This document shows positions 13,468 through 22,400 of a stretch of 64,000 nucleotides of DNA, in pieces. The stretch is from Psococerastis gibbosa. Taxonomy: Eukaryota > Arthropoda > Insecta > Psocodea > Psocidae. Each line of letters opens with the position of its first letter. Within the stretch, counting starts at the first letter, position 1. Both the position numbers and the translations under genes were made by a program. The stretch covers positions 41,308,510-41,372,509 of the forward strand of contig OZ020489.1 of the NCBI GenBank assembly GCA_963971405.1, in the 5' to 3' direction. Below the pieces are notes generated by a model. It did no database searches and had not been told where the DNA came from. It saw only the letters and a program-made list of their open reading frames with translations.

Positions 13468-16400
13468 CTACAAAGAATGAGAACTATTAATTCAGAAATA
13501 AGCCCTTTTAAAGCATCACCCGCGCCCTGCCGCGAATTACAGATTACACTTCCCCATCGAAAACTTTTAATGGGTACCTTACTTTCACCAGCAGAGGAAA
13601 AACGCGGCTGCCGGTATGGCGCCCATTCCACCGACCGGCTAGGGCTACTTACAAAAACGGTGACGTGGTAGCAGACATTCAAGACTTAGGTGGCGATTCC
13701 ATCGACCTCGCATTGCAGAATGCAAATGACATTGACGGAAATTAGAGTTTTTCTTTTTATAGAAATCTATTAAAATGTTTGTACTTAACATATCCCATGA
13801 CGCCATTTTTTAATTTTAATTTGTTTGTGATTTTACTGTAAGATCATTGATCAATTTTAACTATAGCATAGAGGAAAATAAACATTTCCGTCAATTCTGC
13901 AATGCGAGGTCGGTGGAAACCCCGCCTAAGTCTTAAATGTCTGCTACCACGTCACCGCTTTTGTAAATAGCCCTACCCTGTCGATGGAATGGGCGCCTTA
14001 TGGGAACCTTACTTTCACCAGCAGAGGAAAAACGCGGCTGCCGGTATGTCGCTGATACCAACAACCCTAATAAAGCAGTGGTTAAGAAGGGGGATCCCCT
14101 ACCAGACCTCAAGCCTGAGCTCTAAATCGCGGCACTGAGTCTTACCTAATTACTGACTGCCTCGTTAACCCAAAAAGTCAGGGACGAATCCAGCCCAATT
14201 TGGGAGGGGGGGGGGGCAGGGCAGTTGTGGGTATCGAGTAAATTAGAGCGTAATAAATTAACTTACAATAGATTTACAACACCCCCCCCCCCCCCCCACC
14301 ATGATCAGCCGTCACAAGCATGGCTAAGTCTGTCTGTTGCAATGTGACAATGGTAAGCATTTCTCAGCTTGTTTACCGACGCTAGTAGCCCATGTAGGCT
14401 GACATCGAGGACATGAACCATTATCTGTAATAAGCTCCAGTCGCCCATGGGTAATATATGAGCTTCAGCCTCTTCTGATTCTTAGGTACTTCCTCCAGTT
14501 CCACTCTCCAGAAATCGTCTTCTATTTCAAAATCTCTTCCCTAATCTAATTATTATCTTACATAATCTTAATATTACAGCCAACAGACTCTAAAGCAGAT
14601 ATATACACTCAGTGTAACTTATATACAATACAACCTAAGCCTGCTTCAGCAGTACAATATCGCGGGATGAGCAGAAGCGTTGCATCCTTTGCTGCTAGAG
14701 CAAGAACAGGCCACATTACTACCAATGAATACTTGCACCGTTTCCATCTAATCGAATCTCCAGTATGCCGTGCATGTCGTCTAGCTAATGAAACACTGGA
14801 GCACATACTCCTGCAGTGCTCGGCCCCATGCACACTACGGGACAAACTACGGGATCAGGTTGGGCACAAGGAGGACGGACATCAAAAGATCCTGTGGACG
14901 CCGAACATGTGGGCACTGGCGTCAAGGGCATTTCTGAGACATCAGGCAGTCGGCATCACCTGAGCTGGAGGCCCTGTACTAAGAAGTAAGTGTAACTTAC
15001 TATGTACTGGCGGACTTAGGTACGCAGTAGACGTCCATGTATCTCCAAGAACTTGGCTATGCACAGACTCTAAAGCGCTACTCTTCTCTAACCCATCCAA
15101 CTGTGTAGCATTACTTCTACCAGTCTTCTCCGTCACCATTGCACTTATTCGCGTTCCTTCTGTCCCCACAGCGCTACTCATAAGCGTTTTTGCCGTTCTC
15201 GAAACACTACTCCTACGCGTTTTCTCCGTTCCCATACCGCTACTTCGTCCTAACTGTTCCCCCGGCACATCGCTAGTCTCCATTGACTCTACAAGACTAC
15301 TTCTTTCCATTTTCTCCGTCTCCACAACACTATTATCATGCAACAATTCCATAGAACTGCCACTGCGCGACTGTATCGTGTCTTTGGACGTTTCCGTCGT
15401 GGTCGCAGAAGAAGATGGTGGCACAACCCGTATATAGTGATGTACACATGCACAGTTCTCTCGTACCTCACGTACGCATTTACGTGCAGTACTATTACGA
15501 ACATCACAAGTCTGTTTCACTGCTCTCCCGCTAGGAGCACTAGTGTTTTGCTTTTTACAGTCACAGGATTGCGCAGCTGCATTGGCGTCCGCAGAAGGGT
15601 CTGGTTCATGTTTTTGGTCAGGTAGTTTGGCTGTTCCGGCATTAGGAGAAGCTTGTTGCATGGGTGTGTTGCAGGTTTGCGTTGCTGCAGAGGCGTACGG
15701 ACGTTCTTGTGCCCGGGGGACGTAGGTGTGTGAAGCAGTGGCGGTTGGTTGTCCGTCGGGGTTGGTGCAGTTTACATTTACCACCACCTGCAAAGATTGT
15801 TATTATTAGCATATAATTAAAAAAAGGTAATGTGGGAAAGTCTCGGATAATATATCTTTCTTCTTTCTTTCTTTTCCTTGTCCAGTATTCCCTGGACAAG
15901 GAGCATATATTACAAAAATACAATACATAATAATACCATCCCGCATCCCCAAGCTAGCGCTTATTTGGGACAAAAGACTCATACAGTGCTGCTAAACAAG
16001 GCTTAATCATTTATTTTTGTTATTTATTTATAATGTTTATTTTATTTTATTTTTATTTTTATTTTGTTTTTACTTGTTATTTTAATGTCAATTTTTATGA
16101 TTATTAACTCCCATTGACCAGCCATCTTTTTATACCCGCTTTTAACTCACCCATCTGTTTAAATTTTTTCATTTGTGGAGGAAGTTCATTAAATATCTTT
16201 GGTATAAGTACTTTGTTTAATCTCTCTCCGTATTTGTTATATGTTATCTCATCATGTTATCTTTTTTGGGTTTCTTGTATTGCACTTCCCTCTATCATCT
16301 ATTTGGTATTCCTTTTTAAAATCAATCTAGAAATGCAATGGACCTTCAGCAGCGCAACGAATGGCTTGCTTGTCTTGTGCGCGTCTGTACAAAGACTTCT

Positions 16401-19400
16401 TGATGGAAATACTGACTTGTAGCAACTGTTGTTAGAGTTAACTTAAATAGCTTATCAGAACGCGAACAGGATGGTTGTTGAATGGCTTCGGTATAGATAA
16501 TCATACCCGGACCATGGCGAAGCTTGTCCATTATCTCTTGTACCCGGCGTAGGTTGATATCGAGGACGTATACCAGTTTGCCAATGGCCAAATTTGCATA
16601 CAGAGACGACAATACAACTAATGTCCAAAATCCATGGGGTCATTGGCATAGGACAAGGGACCACTTTGAGTAGGCCTAGGTTCATAAAAAATCCTTCAGG
16701 ATTATTATTATTATTATACGGTTACAATAATAAAAAAATAGCGGCAAATTAAATACAAATGAACAATTAGCAGTAAGTTCTGTGCACTAGATCATAGGTC
16801 TCTGACAATCTAAGTAGCTTTACTTTAACTTTGTTTAGCTTATAGCGAGAACCTTAAAGCTTAATCTCGGTCACAACTTTTGCCACTTCATAGCATGCGC
16901 TATGGATGGCCACCTTACCCGCCTGGTCGACCCGTATCTGTACTTGATTAACTCACACTTTCGCCTGTCACATTTCGTCAATGGTAAGCTTGTCTCAGTT
17001 TGTCCATTATAAGTTCATTATCTATAGGTTGACATCGAGAACGCATACCAGTTTGCCAATGGAAAAAATTGCACACGGAAACAATATAAATAATGTCCGA
17101 AATACATGGGGTCGCTGGCCAAGGTACCAATGGGCTTCTTTAAGTAGACCTAGGTCAGTAAAAAAGTCCTTCAGGACATATTATTATTGACCCCCGGTTT
17201 GCTGCGAATCTAATACGACGAATAATAAATAACATACCTTCAGAACGGTATCTGAAGAGCCAGAGTCGCTGCCAACAGGCGATTCTCGCTGGGACTCTGA
17301 CGCAAAGCCTGCCTCTTCTCTGATGCGACGTCCTTCCTCAATCGCGCGGTCCACAGCCTCCAGTACATCACATTTGCTTCTTTTACTCTTTGCCGCAGTT
17401 GACTTATTGATTTTGCCGCTTGCCTTGCCTCCCATTTTTCGCTTCTGAAACGTGTCACAAGAAAATTATAATTAGAGAAAAGCGAAATATTTTACTGCTA
17501 TATACACACATAAATATTTATATTTCTCAGCAGCCGGATGTACAATATATTTAAAAATTTCTAGCCGAACTTAGAATGTGCGCTCCGAAACGGAGTAGTG
17601 ACGGCCAGGAAACTTAAATAATCATCTACAGTAATTGCAGCAGTTTTGTGGTGGCTTTCCAATAAAATATGAAAACACTACTGTACATACTAGCTGTATG
17701 AAAACGAAGTGCATCTCTGTCATCTTATCTTCCTACAAAAATGACATTTATACTATATTTTTTATAATTTGAAAATTACATTTCTGTATTTCAACTGTAA
17801 TTATGTTGACTAATAGATTTGCTCTTTGTCATGAGACTCATGACCAGGGATTGAAAATGAAAAAGCATACCTGAGGGCTGGATAAGTATTTATTAATTAG
17901 CCGCTCTTCTTCATCAAAGCTCTGAAAAAAAAAAAAAAAACTATAGTACTACACCAAGGAAGTTAAAGACGCTAGAACGATGATACTAGTGACGGGAAGG
18001 CAATAAATGGCAGCCATTTTGTGTTTACTGTGTCGCATGATTCCTCAGATTCCGAGGTCAGGGGTGAATCTGACGTACCATATACAATTTTTTTTAAATA
18101 GTAGATTCAAATGTTATTTGGTACCTCAGAATCACCCTTGACCTCTGAATCTGAGGAATCATACGACAACTGTACGCATGTATATTTTATTAGATTCATT
18201 CCATTCCATGGTGGGAAATTCAGTTCAGGTTAGCCATTATTAACGAAGATATTCACCTTTTCATATTTCTATATTCTATTCATATTTCTAATTTAACACT
18301 ATAGCTCCATTTCCCCTTTTGTCATGGGTTAGGTTTCACAGTTCACATGAACAGACTCAACAGACTGATTGACACCAAGTGCAGATGGTGCCGCCAGCAA
18401 GACAGATACTTTGTGAATACCCCTAATTCACAAAGCTGAGGTATAAGCACCTTGAATGCTTCGCTTTTTCTAGCCCTGACTCATTTAAGGAAGTTCCTCT
18501 GCTCAGAGTAGCTCTCTTCACGAGATTTCCTTGGACCTGGGAGGAAAGTTCCAACTAATTAAAAAAAGATAGGTGCGAAAGCAACAGTATACTATGTCCT
18601 CCGGTGTACTTTTCGCGCTTTTCAATAGGGCAAAACTAAATAAATTATATATAATTTAACGGTTACCTGGCTAAGGCGGGGATTCCACAGACCTGCTAGT
18701 GCTAAATACAAATACGGTAACAGACATTCAAGACTTAGGCGGGGTTTCCACCTCGCATTGCAGAATGCAAATGACATTGACGGAAATTTGAATTTTTATT
18801 TTTATAGAAATCAATTAAAATGTTTGTACTTAACATATCCCATGACGCCATTTTTTAATTTTAGTTGTTTGTGATTTTACTCTATGATCATTGATCAATT
18901 TTAACTATGGCAGACTAAAACAAACATTTCCGTCAATGTCATTTGCATTCTGCAATGCGAGGTCGATGGAAACCCCGCCTAAGTCTTGAATGTCTGTTAC
19001 AACGTCACCGTATTTCTATTTAGCACTAGCAGGTCTGTGGAATCCCCGCCTTAACATAATAAATTCTCACGAATAATAAAAATAGTAACACTTACATGGT
19101 CACTATCGGATGTAATCGTAACATTCTCTTGTTCCCTTCTGGAAACAGCCCGCCGTTGCGCCACTTCATCTAAGCGCTGGCTTAAAAATCCAGAACGTTC
19201 CGCCAACGTTGTAGCACCATCACGACGCGTTACTGCGTCTGTGCGGCCGCTAGACACAAACCGCTTCGGCGAAGATGCCAGCGGACCATACTGCGAACAG
19301 TTACTAGCAGCAGCACGTTTTGGCGACGTTGTCAGCTCAGTGATTGGCTTTCCAGTACCCAGCTGATCTATTTTGCCTCGCGGAGACGTTGCCAGGTCAT

Positions 19401-22400
19401 TAAATGGTCTTGCAGTGCCTAGCTGGCTTGCATTCGCTTTAGGCGACGTTGCCATTGGAAAATACTTCGAGAATTGAGGAGGAGCAGGGCGCTGCGGTGA
19501 CGTTGCCATGTCAGTAAATGGTCTTGCAGTGCCTAGCCGGCTTGCATTCGCTTTAGGCGACGTTGCCATTGGAAAATACTGCGAGAATTGACTTGGAGCA
19601 GGACGTTGCGGTGACGTTGCAAGTTCAGCAAGTGGCCTCCCAGTACCTAGTCTAGCTGTTTTGCCTTGGGGAGACGTTGCCAGGTCCGTAAATGGTCTTC
19701 CAGTAGCTAACCGACTACCATTGGCTTGAGACGACGTTGCCAGATCAGTAAATGGTCTGACGGTGTCTGAGCGACTTGAAGGAAACGTTGTTAAAGCGTC
19801 GAGACGTGGTACAAGCCTGTCGCTGGACGCGGGTTGTTGGGATGTAGCGAGGTCGACAAACGATTGCACTGTGCCCAGACGTTTTGAGGGGTCCGTAGAT
19901 AAGGATATGTGAGTGTGGGATGGGCCGGTGGTGAGAGAGTGAGCTATAGTTGCCCCCAACCCTGAGTCCACTTCTGTCGCCTTCGGTGGGTAGCTTGAGC
20001 GTTGCGTATTCCTGCAATTAATCAGCAATTAACGAATTACCTGCTATTAAGTTTGGCGGGGGGAAAGAAATTAAAGTGAATAAAAAATACGGTAGAACTT
20101 CAATTGATTATTACACACAACAATAATATTCTGATAATATTCCTCACCTCTCCATTACTACAATATATCTTATGGAGAAGTAAGAACGCATTGATCCACA
20201 GTAAATTAATTATTAATATGACCGGTTTCCGATATTTCGGATCATCAGAAAAACAAACACATGATAAAACGCCAGCTTATATACTTATTGGAGTGGGCGT
20301 GGGAACAATAATAATAATTGTGTATTGACCAGAAATTTGACAAGTACATTTAAGATAAAATAAATAAATTTCCGACAGTACATCATTGTCGGCGATGAGC
20401 GAAATATAGCCCTATTGGGGGTGTGTACACAAATCACACAGTTTGTGTCATATTAATAATTACCTAATGTACTGTGGATCATTACGTTCTTACTTCTCCA
20501 CAAAGTCACCAAGGAAACCCTCACACCTATTACCATATACCCGTGTATTGCCATCCGCCATTTTGATTTCTATTTGCCACCATATGATAGGTAAAAGTAG
20601 TAAAATAGCAAACAATTAAAAAGAACTAAAATAGCCTTTTAGTATTTTTAATGAAACATTTTTTAAACAGGTGGCTCGTTTTTATGGCAAAAAACACTTT
20701 CAAATTGATAAAGTTTAAAAAAAAATTAAAACAGTCATTTGGTTATGCACCAAGCTTGATGGAATCAAAATGGCGGATAACAACACTTGCCGATAGAGTC
20801 CTATTCTTCATACAATTTGAATGGAAAGGTGAGGCACACTAGAAATATTATTTTTGAGCAATTATATTCAATGGCTGTTCGAAATGTACCATTCAAATAC
20901 CTCTCAGCCTAAAAAGTTGGCTGTCCTAAAACGGATGATAACAGTCAAACAGTTATAGGAAATGGCAACTTACGAGGCACTGGATCTTGGAATCTGTTGC
21001 GACGAAGAGAAACTTAGTCCACGCGCATATTCCTGAAAAAAAAAGTTCATATTTGTACAAGAAAAAGTAAAAATAAATTTATTCCCTTCAAAACAGCTTT
21101 ACAATGATTTTAGAGGAGGGGACTCTTTAGGACGAGCCTGTGCTGGGCCCCCTTTTACTACAGCTAATAGCTGAAACTAAAGACTAAAATATAGGGGTAT
21201 AAGAAGACAAATAACCGAATAATAATAATAAGTTGCAATAATAATAATTTATATATTTCTTTTTGTTTTTTTCCCGCCATTATCATCGTCTCGAGACGTT
21301 GTTATTACTTGGTAGGCTAGATCTAATAGTGGGACTACTCGCTCCCATATCGTAGGTACTTCATAACAGATCCAGACACCCCTGTCAGGCTCAGGATTAA
21401 GTCCTCGATGGGTTGCTTTATATTTACGGGTCATCATTTTAGCTGAAAATACTTAAACGTACTGCCACTTAGGTGGGTAGGTAACTACTGTATGTCAGAC
21501 TTACCGGCTGGCTTATCCTGTTAGGCTCCCAATCCTGACTCGGAAGAGGAGGTATTTTCAAAACAAAGTCTTTTCCAACATTGTTTATCACCTCGTAGTC
21601 CCTTTAAATAAAATCAAACGCATGTATTCTATGTATGGAACAAGTGGAGCGCAGTTCATACAAAATTCATTTACTAACAGGGCATATAATCTGAAGGTAA
21701 GAGTGTACGCCCCGTAGGAAATATGTACCCCAAAATCCAACTTCTTATTATTTATTTAATAACAATGCAAGATTTGGCCCATTGAAGTTGTATAGGTAGA
21801 AGACTACTTCATGTATCATATGATAATCACGACAAATAGGCCTACGGCTACGTCCATAACAAGCCCATAAAAATAATAAGCCCCACCCCCACGAAGGTTA
21901 ACTCATATGTTACCTATCAATTTTGTAACACTAAATTGACTTTAGGTTGACTTAGGACATTATATTCGAAACTAGAGAATCCAGAAAAAACGGGACACGG
22001 CGGAAGGTAACAACATGCCACCAGGCTTAGATCATGGTTCAAGTCCTAATGGGTGCAGTTTTTTTTATTCTCTATTTTCGGATATTACGTGTTATGTAAC
22101 TGCAAAGGCCGGAGTCGAAACAACTTTCATTTCGACCACGGTCCATCAGCCCGGATTCTACTGGTTCTTCATTACGTATTATGTTACCTGGCTTGGACGA
22201 CGAGAGCGGCGCGAATATCCTCAATTTGTCGCGTGACTTGGAGACGTCGGACCGGGGCGGCAGCAGCCTCTTCGGCCTGTTTCGCCTCGTCTCCCATCTG
22301 GCGAGTCGCGTACTGCCCACGCTGGGCGGCCCTCCGTCTATGCTTCTCAGTCTCCTCTCTCATTACTTCTATTACATCTGGCTGCAACGTACATTTCAAC

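Noticed and set aside
17240-17458. Alternative reading frame of exon 8 (coiled-coil-like)
   Set aside because: It hits a stop before the donor and breaks the phase with both neighbouring exons.
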